From: Platynereis dumerilii
Lineage: Eukaryota; Annelida; Polychaeta; Phyllodocida; Nereididae
Length of the DNA stretch: 64,000 nucleotides
NCBI GenBank assembly: GCA_026936325.1
Contig: JAPTHN010000010.1
Coordinates: 50,070,650 to 50,134,649 of the forward strand
Reading direction: 5' to 3'
In this document: one piece after another, positions 45,111 through 56,301 of the stretch
How the letters are laid out: each line of letters begins with the position of its first letter
How positions within the stretch are numbered: position 1 is the stretch's first letter
Program-made: the position numbers and the translations under genes
Notes under the pieces: generated by a model
Database searches by the model: none
Told to the model about the DNA's origin: nothing
What the model saw: only the letters and a program-made list of their open reading frames with translations

Positions 45111-47428
45111 GGGTAAACCAAATAAAAATGTTCTAAATACTTGAGGAGGAATAACAAAGAACATTGCCTATAATAAATAAGAAATTCTTGGCAAGACAGG
45201 ACCTGCAGGCAGCAGTAAAATTACTGACATTCTGTGACTGAATGACATCACACAAATTTCTTTGACTGCAATATTTGTGTCAGCTGCTGCACTGTTACTT
45301 TGGCCATTCACAGATAATCCCTGTGTTAGTGTGGCCAGTGCCGTATCCAGTGTGAGCGTAAGAATTCCTCCAATTCAGTAACACTGTTTTCCTCGAATTG
45401 CTGGCCACTCCACTTGGCCACATCCAAAGGCCCAGAGGCTTGTTCACTGTGGCAAAACCAGACGAGGGTAACTGAGTTACCCTCGTCTCTAAATTAGCCT
45501 TAAATATTATGTAACATTGAATCTGAGCCTATCACTTCTGTTAACTGTTGTCCTCATAGTGTATTGTATCTGTCATTGATCGAAAATGATATTTCAACGA
45601 AGAGCCATGTTCAATTCACTCTCCGAAGGTCAAAAAATGACTTAAAGTACCACGAAAATGACGAGGGTAACTGCATCCTAAGACGAGGGTATTTGCGACC
45701 ATGCCTGTTGACATGACGAGGGTAACTGCCCTTTTAATTTTCATCCAAATATACTAGAAATTCATCAATGAGTTGTAAAGTTGGTCAGTACACCTTACAC
45801 TTGTGTTCCGGATTATCAAGATATTTAAACTACATTGTGCACGTAGTGCTCTCTGACATCAAGTCTCTTCTAATTTAGCCATTCCCTTGGAATACTTGGT
45901 GTTATGGTCTGAACATTTTCACAAAGAAAATCATACTATTAATTCATGGACCAATCCATCTTTCCCAGCCAAACTACTCATTTCCAAGTTATGGAAACTT
46001 ACAAGTAACCTTAGGCTGGGTTTTATGCTCCAAATTGTATTACTCTATGGCTATTATACACTTTCACAGAGCATCAGCCTATAGCTCAATGTTGTGGTGA
46101 TTGTGCCTGGAACTTTCAGATAATGCATGTTCTCCTTACATGTTCTCCCTTTTCACGGGCATTATGCTACTATAAGTTCATGGACCCCTTTGTCTTTCGC
46201 AGTCGAAGTATAGGGTGCCCATCCACAAAAACTTGCATGCAACCTTTTCTCACCCACTAGAAGGATATAGGCTGGGTTTTATCTTGAAAATTATATTTAA
46301 TATTTTGCCCCTCTCCTACTGGTTCGCAACCCTGTAATATCCAGGTTATCATTGCAATGTTTGGTAGGATTGCCATTCAATATTATTTTTGAGGGTAAAT
46401 GTAGCTTCATCTGGGATGGGTGATATATAACTTCAGAAATGTGCACTTCCTACAGCCAGGTCAAAAGCATCTACATACATGTATACATACATGTGTGTTT
46501 GATTTCGGCTGCAAAGTGACAGCACTTTAAAACTATTCATGTCAACTTGAAGTAACTTGCAAAGTGGTGTATCAACTGCATAGCTTCAGATTGTAAAGTG
46601 TGAAGACAATGTCATGAGGCTGTGGATGGAGGTCTGTGTCCCTCTGTCCCTTGGCCATTATACTTTTCCTCCATTGCCCAACCCACAGCTTCTGTCTTGG
46701 TATTGTCAGACCATGATAAAAGATGAATTTGTAAAGTTGAATGAGGATCAGGTCTAGAGTATATATCATGTATAACCAAAAAGGTCTAACAAGATTTCAC
46801 CTCCAAATATTATCTGTTGGATGATTAAAGCGTATGACCCAACTGCTCGGAAGAAGATGTGACAAACAAAAACGGCGATTTGGCCTTACATTAACCAAAA
46901 TCATTCTTTCCATACCACAGACATTGAGGTGCGAAAGATTGGATGTGAAGTTTAATTCTGGCTCAGTTTGCATTGGTTGGGATTTTTTAACAAATGCACT
47001 TAAAATGGATTGATTCTACCATATAAAATACTGGCATAATACCAGTGAAATGGCACATTTGATGTGCCTGAGGTAGACCCTTGTGTTAACCACTGTGCTG
47101 CTGAACCAGACAAGAGAAATAAGCACTGAAATTATACATTGATCAATATCAAGAAAGTATCACCCAACTTTTGTATGTACCAAAGACACAACGACAGTGA
47201 GTTGCAAAGCAGTGAAAAACACAAAAACAACAATTAGCTACTAGCAGCAAGCGCTGTTCAACAAATAGCTACTGGGTCAGTCTGATGATAATGTATGATT
47301 AAAAAGGCAATGGCAGAAAAAAAATGTGTACTGTGCATCAGACATCCTAACTTGAAAACTCAAAATGTGCTGGTCACTCTCTGCCTTCTTCTGTTCTCCC
47401 TGCAGCAGTGGTTGATCCAAGGCCTACA

Positions 47429-47572
47429 CAGTGGCGTATTTAGGGGGGGGGTATGGTGCCATCCCCCCCTGTCAGGCCCAAAATTAACATGGAACAGATA
47501 GGAAGTGCCGCGGAGCGCCACCTATTTGCCCCATGTTATGCCCCTCTCAGGCCATTTCTAGATACGCCCCTG
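47429..47572. mobile_element. hAT-type MITE nested in the 3 kb element
   Basis: The ends CAGTGGCGTATTTAGGGG and TAGATACGCCCCTG and the body (TTAACATGGAACAGATAGGA, GCGGAGCGCC) match the 52525 family in reverse orientation. The flanks GGCCTACA and GGCTTATA match at 6 of 8 positions. Confidence 0.75.
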
Positions 47573-47599
47573 GGCTTATATTTGTCATTTTTATTGCCT

Positions 47600-48010
47600 T
47601 GTCTGTATATAATGTTGCTCTAGCCTCTACTAGTCTCTGGTCGCCTCTCTCCTTGCCTCCTCTCTGCACATTCTCCTTTTCTGTCACTTTCCTATAGCCC
47701 CTCTTCCTTCCAAGCAGCTATCCATTTATCCTTCTCTGAATCTTAACTTTTTTATGCTTCCCCTCCATCTCTTGACCATCTCCAACTCTACTTTTCCTTC
47801 CATGCCTTCTCCCTATTTTTCCTTTGCCTCCTCCCTGATGCGCTTCTTTTCATAGTCTCTCACATTTCTCCTTAATTTGCCAAATTTTGATTCATCCTGA
47901 TCTCTGTCTGCTCTATCCTCCCTCATTACCCTTGTTCCTTACATGGCCACTTCCGTCCCTATTTTCTACTCCTACACTCCTTCTTGTCTCCTGTCATGAT
48001 GTCTCCCCCT
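47600..48010. repeat. Pyrimidine-rich tract
   Basis: Strongly C/T-biased plus strand (CTCTCTCCTTGCCTCC and similar) inside the 3 kb element. The open frame over it is compositional. Confidence 0.6.
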
Positions 48011-49381
48011 TCCATACATTGCTTACAAGTTATATCTCAATTTTTGGAGTAAAGGAAGAGAAAAATAAATGCGGTTTTGAGGCATAATTGTTAGTATGGT
48101 ATAAAGATTAAAGAGGCAGGAGGTGGAGGCATGTGCATCAGACCTGATTTATTTATGACCGAACGTGTACAATTTATGCCAACATATGGTTTGAATAGCA
48201 TTGGTATTTTGGGCACTTATCATCTGATATGTGATAATTACGCTTCTCCATTTTATACAATCATTCTTGGCCAGTCTGTATTGCTATCCTGCACTCTTTT
48301 AAATGCAAATACCCTCGTCAGCATATACAGTTACCTTCGTCTTTCAATTATTGGAAAAGCAGTTACCTTCGTCCTCTTTTAACATGGGATCCAATGGGAT
48401 GACCTAGTTTTTTCATATCATTTTACAAAAACGAGACGAGGGTAACTCAGTTACCCTCGTCCTGTTTTGCCACAGTGTTGTTGTTGCTCAGCCAGCAGTA
48501 GACGTTGTTGATTCTATTGGTCCCCAGCATGTAGGAACCAACATTCTGTAAAGCTACAAAGAAGAAAGCAAAGAATCAAACATTAGCATAAAGATTAAGG
48601 CCCATAAATGTACAGGTGCATGCATGACACTACAAAATGTCAAGTCTAACTTGGCTGAGTATTTAATGCAAGGATCTAATTGAAATTTCAGAGTTGACAT
48701 TTTTCAATGGGATGTAAACAAAATATTACCTGGATTTTTATTTATATGCTTAACCAGTGCATTTCGTTCTAGTTCTTCCTCAATTGAGGCAGCTTTTCCG
48801 TCTTTCCGTGAGCAGATGCCATAACCAATGTTCGTCTTGCTGATTGCAGAAGGATGGAAATAATAACAACCAGGCCAGCCATGGATCTGGGGTGCATATG
48901 GATGTGGACAAACTGCAATGAAATGATCAATTAATGGAATCTCCTTAAGATTTTACCCTCTCAGACTGACTCATGCCTTTAAGGGACATGTTGTGTTGAA
49001 CATTCCTACCATAAACAAGAAAATAAAAAAATTATATAGCTGATATAAGTTTTTTTTTTATTGTCACCACTGCTGTTAAATAAAGTTTTTACCTTACCTT
49101 ATATTACCTTATAAGTACTTATAATTTTGTTTTCTTGGATAACGGGATTTGTTTAAGAGATTTGTTTGGGAGGTGATGAGGATTCCATTCACAGCTTCAA
49201 TTCCATGGTGCAAGTTCCTTTGTGACTGATCTCTTCCAAATTAGCCTGTCTATCTATAGATCTATTTATTATCTGTTTCACCTTTGATACTACTTGCATC
49301 TCTACAAGATCTGCTCCTCTGCTTCATGAAAACTCTCAGCAGAGCCACAATGTATTACTTGCCCTTTCTGGGGATCACAGC

Positions 49382-49662
49382 CAGGGGTGCCGGAAGGAAT
49401 CGCGGGCGGCAGGGGCGGTCCGATAAAAAAGGCCAAATCATCTTCATGCCAATTTCATGTGACAAAATTTTAACAGATAGACACTAATAATTTTGAAAAT
49501 ATACTTACTAATTATTAAAATAAGGCCTTATAATGTTTTTTTTCTTAAAGATCTAAAGGGCACCCTTGCCCTCCCCCTGCCCCCCTGCCCCCCCTGCCCC
49601 CCCCCTGGACAATGGCAGGAGGGGCAATTGCCCACTCTGCCCCCCCTGTTCCGGCACCCCTG
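49382..49662. mobile_element. hAT-type MITE (CAGGGGTGCCGGAA family)
   Basis: The terminal repeats CAGGGGTGCCGGAA and TTCCGGCACCCCTG are flanked by ATCACAGC and ATCACATC (7 of 8). It is closely related to 16482-16750. It lies in the first intron of the split lectin gene. Confidence 0.88.
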
Positions 49663-49914
49663 ATCACATCTGTAACAGGGTCGCACTGACACTTCCCCAG
49701 CATGTCTAAATTCAGCCCAAGGTTTCCCCAAAATTGCAAAACTTTGGTGATGTGTCTTCACTAGTTTCCTTATTTCCATTAAGAAATCCATCTGGTAGGC
49801 CCTTGGTGGACATATATCTGCCAATGGCAAGTAAGTTACTTCACATAGTATCCAGTATTGCTAAGGGCATGGGCATCAGCTAAGAAGGTGTAAAAAGGCA
49901 AAGGTAAAGGTACT

Positions 49915-50070
49915 TTTATTTAACGTGGGTAGCCAAGCTAAGTCAGTGACTTGTTTTGCAGTTGGTCCTACGGCGCCTCCAATTTGCATCTGATGGCCAG
50001 CCTGGGGATTGAACCAGGATCGTTTGCTTGTGAGGCAAGCACTCTACTGACTGAGCTATTGGGGCTGACA
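49915..50070 (-). mobile_element. tRNA-derived SINE fragment
   Basis: Read on the minus strand: GCCCCAATAGCTCAGTCAG (A-box region), CTTGCCTCACAAGC with a loop CTCACAA, then TGGTTCAATCCCCAGG (B box), followed by unrelated sequence. The anticodon-like CAC suggests a valine tRNA origin, by inference. It lies in the first intron of the split lectin gene. Confidence 0.6.
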
Positions 50071-50956
50071 ATTTCAGAGCATAAAACAATTCCTTTCCTG
50101 CTATTTCTGGATTTGTTATTATCATGAAGGTTGCAGCAATCCTGTTATGAAAAAGTACGTTTGCTGTAACAGTAGCTAAAGAAGCATGGCTGCCTAATTT
50201 TGATGCACACCTAATTAATTTTGGAACCTTTCAAAGTTAATTTTCTTGTGTTAGGATTTTATGTTCTGAAATTTCAAACATCGATTCCATCGGCAGCACT
50301 AGTTTTTCATAAGGATGTTCGGAGAGATGTTATTCAAGACCATGTTCTGTCAAAATATTAATAAAATGATACTTACGATTTCTGCGAGTGTACAAAGTAG
50401 ACATCTCGTCTTGCACAGGAATGAAGTAATTATCTTTAGTAAATGTCCACAAGTTGCACACCGATCCGTTTGAGGTTTCATGTGTCACCATTGTGCAGTT
50501 GGCGTTCTGTTGGCATATTTCTATGCAGTAAAAACTCCCAAATATTTCTCCTTGGATGTCTACAGTTTCTATGAAGATTCCTGATGAAATGCGTACATTT
50601 TTATAGTGATTAAAATATTGAAGAGAATTATTATCCCTTATTAAGATGAGTAGTGTTGCAGATATAATCAGAAACAACATGATTCATTGATTCACAGATG
50701 TGATATATAACAGTTCACCTGAAACAAGTGAAATGTTTTAACGACTGGCAGTTATAACGACGTCTGTAAATTTTTGTAATAGAGAATTATCAATTGATGC
50801 CTAGCCGACAAGGAATGTCATGAAGGTAATAAATTTTCGCGCAAGTTGCACGTGCAAATGACTAATCGCCAAAATGAAATTAAATCAATCTGGTCTTTCA
50901 CATAGTTCTCTTCAGCCAATCCAGGGGTCACTCCCAACAGTCATACTCCAAAGAGC

Positions 50957-51297
50957 ATCCTCTTCCTTTTAGTGATACCAGAGCTGCAACCTCTTCCTTT
51001 TAGTGATACAAGAGCTGCAACCTCTTCCTTTTAGTGATACCAGAGCTACAACCTCTTCCTTTTAGTGATACCAGAGCTACAACCTCTTCCTTTTAGTGAT
51101 ACCAGAGCTACAATCTCTTCCTTTTAGTGATATCAGAGCTGCAACCTCTTCCTTTTAGTGATACCAGAGCTACAATCTCTTCCTTTCAGTGATATCAGAG
51201 CTGCAACCTCTTCCTTTTAGTGATACCAGAGCTACAATCTCTTCCTTTTAGTGATATCAGAGCTGCAACCTCTTCCTTTTAGTGATGCCAGAGCTGC
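50957..51297. repeat. Minisatellite, 31 bp unit, about 11 copies
   Basis: The unit is CTCTTCCTTTTAGTGATACC then AGAGCTGCAAC. Two variant types (ATACCAGAGCTACAAT and ATATCAGAGCTGCAAC) alternate in the second half, suggesting expansion of a two-unit block. Confidence 0.92.
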
Positions 51298-51830
51298 GCC
51301 ATGATGCTTTCTTTGATCATTTTCGAAAGGTAACAAATCGTGCTCAGCCACAATAAATGGTTCATGATATATAATTAACGCATACATTGGCTAATGTCTG
51401 AGGCACTGATATTCGCACTTCCACACATTCAATGGTCCGTTTTGAAGTTCTCGCCTTTTTAAAAAATAAATATTCCAATATTTCGATCAAGAGTGTGCTT
51501 GTCACCAACGACGAAAAATCAAATATTTAACAGTTTTGCATAAGTTGAACTAGAATGCCAGAAGAGCAGGTGATTTACATTTACAACTTATATAACCTTT
51601 GAAAGCAAAAAAAGCCAAATTGATTTGTATTTTCAAAATTTAATGGCTTTGTTATGAAGCCTTTACAATAAGTTCAGTGTCAAACAATTGTTTGCATTCA
51701 TTGATCTTCAATCAATATATACATGTATTGTTAACAGTTTAGTACTACAGACAAATTGACATTTATCAGGGGCGGATCTAGAATATTTTGGCAGGTTATT
51801 GCGTTATTATAAAACAGGAGTGCCTGCGAC

Positions 51831-52064
51831 CATAGGCGTATCAGAGGGTTTGGCAGGGGGTGCAATTGCCCCTCCCTCCCCGAACCTTTGAGAAAAGGCC
51901 CAAATTTGGGCAAGGAGTCAAAAAATTTGGGCAGATGATCAAATAAATATTACTGAAAATCAGGTGTTTCCTAGCGATTTCATTGGACATAGTATTAAAT
52001 TTGGATCGTGAAATTCGGGCAAATCTCCCATCCCCACCAAAATTCGGCCCGCCATACGCCTATG
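51831..52064. mobile_element. hAT-type MITE (CATAGGCGTA family)
   Basis: The ends CATAGGCGTATC and CATACGCCTATG are flanked by a perfect 8 bp duplication CCTGCGAC (51823-51830, 52065-52072). Confidence 0.9.
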
Positions 52065-52524
52065 CCTGCGACTTGGCTTTGATACTGGTGATAGTACAGG
52101 AAAATATAAAAGTCACCTCCTCCCCCCTCCTTGAACCCTCCCCTGTCATCTATATCTGAAAATAAAAAACACAGATCACACTATTTTAATTGCCGCATTT
52201 CATGTTTTTGTCGTTTGATCAGGGAGTTACGCGAAATCTTTTTTTTTTTCATGCACTAAATAGAAACATTCCCTGGAGGGTGGTTTGGGATCGAATGTTT
52301 TTTGCATCCAGTAAGTAATTGATGTTTTAAAATATGATGACAAAAATTCTAAATTAATTTTATGTTATCACTAGCCACATCCAGCCCACTGGGTTTGCGA
52401 GTCACTTTCATACCGTGTTTTACTATTATGAGTGGTGCGCCAAATATACACAAAATATTGGAACTCCAAGCATGATTTGGCTTCATAAAATATGGCGGAC
52501 CAGATGAAAGTCAGCGCATCAGAG

Positions 52525-52664
52525 CAGGGGTATCTAGATATGGCCTGGGGGGGGGGGCATTACATGGAGTGAATACGGGGCGCTCCATGGCTTTTCCTAT
52601 CTCTTCCATGTTAATTTTGGGCTGGGGGGCATGTCCCAATGCTCCCCCTCTAAATACGCCACTG
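52525..52664. mobile_element. hAT-type MITE (CAGGGGTATC / ATACGCCACTG family)
   Basis: The ends CAGGGGTATCTAGATATGG and TAAATACGCCACTG are flanked by CATCAGAG and CACCAGAG (7 of 8). Related copies lie at 26017 and 47429. Confidence 0.85.
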
Positions 52665-53757
52665 CACCAGAGCATGATGATGTGAAGAAAAGTATTGGCG
52701 TCCTCCTGGGTGTTTAGGTATTCAAGAAATTTATTGTGCTTCAATTGTTGAGCACCATTGATCTAATAACATAAACTGAAAGGTGAGTTCTGCAATTCAG
52801 CTGATTTATTACTACACTTTGCGTCATCAGTTGATGCATCTATGCTTTTTTGTGATATCTCCAAAACAACAAATTGTACTATATTTATGGTATTAATAAA
52901 TAATAATGTATGTGCCAAGAAGCAAATATCCAGTACATCAAATTCCGTTATGCAGTGATATTCCGACAAGTATATAATTTCTTTCTGCAGTTCTGCAGAA
53001 ATTCTGCAAATTCTGCAGTTCTGCAACAAATCTGCAGGCAGCTACAGAATTCAGTAGGAAGCCGCAGATCATTTTCGGAGATTTTTTTCCCTAGAACATT
53101 TTTTTTGACACAAAGCAAACACTATGAGTTTCAATCATACAGCAACAAAACTTGACATCGAGTTACTAGGGTTTTTTCAGTTAAGGATCAGACTCATGAA
53201 GATCCCACGCACTTGAAGGTACTTGTAAGATAATGTAAGAGAAAATGCAATGTGGCTCCAAGAATTCTCATTTAATACAATAGCTGCTTCCAGTTTACAT
53301 TTTCCTGCTCTGTGATTGGTGCTGGCTTCACACTAGGTGACATCAACTTAGCAACCTGTAACAGTATGATGACAGCATGATCAATGACGTCACAGAACAA
53401 CATGTCCAGAGTGCTTTGCAGCAGGAAAAAGACCTTTCACAGAATTCACACTTCTGTTTGGTGTTTCATCTGCTCCGTGATCAGACAGAAGACCATAGAC
53501 TTACGACCATCTTAGGTGACTGTAACAGAAGTAATACCACCAAATCCCACCAGATCAGACCAATTGCTGAGGAACAATAGGTTTTAGAGAAACCAAGAAT
53601 AACAAATAAATAATTGGATCGAATTCAAGTGAGTTCGAATAATTCCATGCTGTGAATGACAACAAACTTGCATAAATAACCTTGTTTACAAGATTTATCC
53701 TGCTGACAATCTAAACTAAGGCTGCATGTGAGATCACAATAATGAACACACACCATA
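52665..53757. other. No gene recognised; short CTGCAG word cluster
   Basis: The only structure noticed is a 60 bp cluster of TTCTGCAG/ATTCTGCA words at about 52985-53046. The short frames show no domains. Confidence 0.5.
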
Positions 53758-54647
53758 GAGTAGCGCGGGGCATGCAGCCCCCCTTAACTTCGAGGTGCGA
53801 TTTGACCTACTTTTTGTGGTCGATTATTTGAATGCTTATGCTGTCAGGAAGGGATCACTTGACTCTACTCATAACTAGTGAAACGAATGTCTACCAATTT
53901 TAATAAAGGAGTTACGGCCCTTTTTGTAAAAAAATTAAACTGGCCTTCTTACCCCACCCATCTGGCAAGAAGCCCCCCTATTATAATCCTATGGAAATTT
54001 TTTTTGCGAGCACATTCAGCTTGAAAGTTATTTCTTGGGGTTCTTCTATCATTTTTAAGGCATTCTATACACTTTTTCTGAATTTCAGAATTTTTCTGTT
54101 CATACATTTATTTTTTACGATTTTTGCCCTTTTACAATTTCGGCCAAATTTTTTTCTATTTCAATTAGCTATTCTATCATGATTTAAGGTAAAGTACACA
54201 TTATTAAATGATTCCTGAAGCAGCTTCGAGGCCTCAGTGAAGGGGGCCCCATGCCCCATACCATGTGGGGCCTCTCGCCCCAAACCCACATATTTTAATT
54301 TGACCTCTATATTTTGAGCTAAAATGCAAAAACATGATCAAAATCATATTCATATGATGGTCATTAAGTGAAGCAATGCAGATATCCATCATACTTTTAA
54401 AAATTTCCAAATCTATTTCTGACAACCACTTTCAAAGAATAAATCAAAGTTACAAAAACCATGCACCTTTTTTTGTTTCTTTAATTACGACTATGGTTTG
54501 GTGCTGAATGCCTTGAAAATTTGTGATGTGACCTAAAAAGCCTCTAGCTTCAATCCTATCAATAAGAAAATGCACCAAAAATGTAAGTTTAGATATAACC
54601 CTGGGGGGGCTTCTCACCTAACCCGGGCTTCTTGCCCCGACCCACTC
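53758..54647. mobile_element. TA-flanked non-autonomous transposon (GAGTAGCGCGGGGCA ends)
   Basis: GAGTAGCGCGGGGCATGCAG on the left and, inverted, GAGTGGGTCGGGGCAAGAAG on the right are flanked by TA (53756-53757, 54648-54649). There are GC-rich ends and an AT-rich centre. GAAGCCCCCC-type words repeat inside. It has no transposase. Confidence 0.65.
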
Positions 54648-54995
54648 TAATATTTATAATATACTGGAAGTAGCCTACCCATTCTAAAGGCGGGGCTATA
54701 AGACCAAATGGGTATGGTGGTATTTCGAGATGTACTCCACAAGTTGAAGATACCCTGAGTCCTCTGTACCCACGAGTGCATCAGCAGCATGAGTGGGTGC
54801 AGAGGAAATCTTCATATGTGCCATTTTCACAGAGCAACAGGATATTTTCACGAGTGCAATTTTCACAGTGCAACAGTCTCCTCTTTTTCCATATCAAAGT
54901 GACAGACTGTAATCACCACTAACTTATTTAATTTACAAGGGAGTTTTCTTTCCTCTTGCGTTACTCCACTAGAACATGTGAATACGATTAGTTTT

Positions 54996-55976
54996 AGCGG
55001 GGCAGGTATGTAAAAAAATAGTGCATTTATACATAGAAGCATGAAACTTGGCGCACACTTAAAAAACATCTATACAAACATATTTGGATAGGGAGCCACT
55101 TCAGATTTAGCTTAGGTGGCTACCGGCAGCCATTTTCCAAAATGGCGGTCAATTCTTCCACTTTGCTGCTTTCTGTGTATTTTCTACAAATAGAATAGAT
55201 GTAAATATTGTTTTTTATAGCTTCTCTAAGTATTCCGTACATTACTATAACATTTTTTGGCAGGCTTGGTCTATTTTCAGGTTTGTTGGAATCATTTTTC
55301 TTAGAAATATTGATTCAAACACTGGATTTCGCGGTTACGAATGGTTACACCAATTCTCTATAAATCTGAAAATAAATTACATATTTGAATTCCTTGTAAG
55401 AAGAGCTTTCAAATGAATGGTCGCATCAATGGGTTTCATAAACTTGGTGCGAAAATGGAAAAAATGAAAATAAAATGATTTTTGAAGATTTTGTTGTTTC
55501 TTTAATTTTGACAAAAAATTCACCAAAACTATTGATGCGACCATTCATTTGAAAGCTCTTCTTACAAGGAATTCAAATATGTAGTCAATTTTAAAATCAA
55601 ATGAGATTTCATGAAACTATGGGAAACCGCGAAAATGACACATTTTCTTCAACAGTTCTAACAAAATGGACCCTGACTACCCTAAAATTCCTCAGTTCAA
55701 TCCAGAAATCAATTGATAATGTTCTTTATATCTGTAGAAGGATTAATGAGCACTGTTTCGATACTTTAATAATGTAGGCACTTCACCGAAAGCAGGAAAA
55801 GGAGAAAATTAGCCGCCATTTTGGAAAATGGCTGCCATGGGTCAACCAGGTCAAATCTGAAGTGGCTCCCTATCTAAATACTTTCTTTAAGACGTTTTTG
55901 AAATGTGTGCAAAGTTTCATGCTTCTATGTATAAATGCACTATTACTCCCCTATTCATGACAAATCTTCCCCGCTA
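54996..55976. mobile_element. ~1 kb foldback element, almost wholly palindromic
   Basis: The left TAGTGCATTTATACATAGAA and GGGAGCCACTTCAGATTT return inverted at 55860-55945. Further in, CTTGTAAGAAGAGCTTTCAA (55393) pairs with TTGAAAGCTCTTCTTACAAG at about 55545. The short central loop lies near 55480. GCCATTTTCCAAAATGGCGG also occurs in both arms. No target duplication was settled. Confidence 0.8.
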
Positions 55977-56301
55977 TTTCAAAGAGATTTTTCTTATTCA
56001 GGTTGAGACATCGATACAAAAAAATAAAAGAAGATTTTCTGAAGTAAATGTACCCGAAAGAGCACTGACATACCTTCCTATTTATCAAAGCATTTCTATA
56101 GTAAACAGTTATTTGTACTACCTGGAGGGGCCTGTATTTTGCCACCAAAAATCCCCCTATGCAACCAGGAAGATTGGACATAATTGCAGGGTTCATCACG
56201 GATCCAAACTTGACCTATTTTTGCTTGGGGCAAACAAAATCGAAACTAGATCCCAGTGTAAGTATAAATGTAATATCCTGTTCAGACACAAATTGTGGCA
56301 T

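Larger units (their letters stand above)
45445..48477. mobile_element. 3.03 kb non-autonomous transposon with CACTGTG ends and 5 bp duplication
   Basis: The 43 bp terminal inverted repeats (45445-45487 and 48435-48477) differ at about two or three positions and begin CACTGTGGCAAAAC. The flanks TTGTT (45440-45444 and 48478-48482) are a 5 bp target duplication. Each repeat contains an almost perfect palindrome, GACGAGGGTAACTG against AGTTACCCTCGTC. Further copies of CGAGGGTAACTG or CGAGGGTA lie subterminally at 45660, 45682 and 45715, and inverted at 48311, 48328 and 48360. No transposase frame is seen. 5 bp duplications and CAC-ends fit Transib/RAG-like elements, but this is inference. Confidence 0.88.
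45295..50680 (-). pseudogene. C-type lectin gene (signal peptide, PAN-like segment, one CTLD) split by a transposon
   Basis: Exons, minus strand: 50680-50377, 48912-48730, and a last exon 48553-48478 continuing at 45439-45295 on the far side of a 3.03 kb transposon. Junctions are GT/AG with phases 1 and 1. Exon 1: signal peptide MLFLIISATLLILI, then cysteines as in PAN-like domains (YCIEICQQNANC). Exon 2: start of a CTLD (GWPGCYYFHPSA, GYGICSRKDGKAASIEEE). Exon 3: SYMLGTNRINNVYCWL, then beyond the insertion LGLWMWPSGVAS, VLLNWRNS, TGIICEWPK and TAA at 45297-45295. Without the element and one copy of its 5 bp duplication the frame is continuous (235 codons). With it, translation runs 11 codons into the element (TVAKQDEGN) and stops. 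The gene resembles the receptor at 277-15220 but lacks a second CTLD and a TM exon, so it was probably secreted. It is broken in this haplotype unless the element is removed. Confidence 0.85.

Noticed and set aside
47887-48087. Ser/Leu/Pro-rich frame
   Set aside because: It lies in a pyrimidine tract inside a transposon; composition alone gives it.
49528-49830. Glycine-rich minus-strand frames
   Set aside because: They read through the C-run of a hAT MITE (49382-49662).
50957-51297. CRISPR array
   Set aside because: Units are contiguous 31 bp tandem copies without spacers, in a eukaryotic genome.
53377-53580. Small ORF with polar sequence
   Set aside because: No domain, no splice context and no codon pattern beyond chance.
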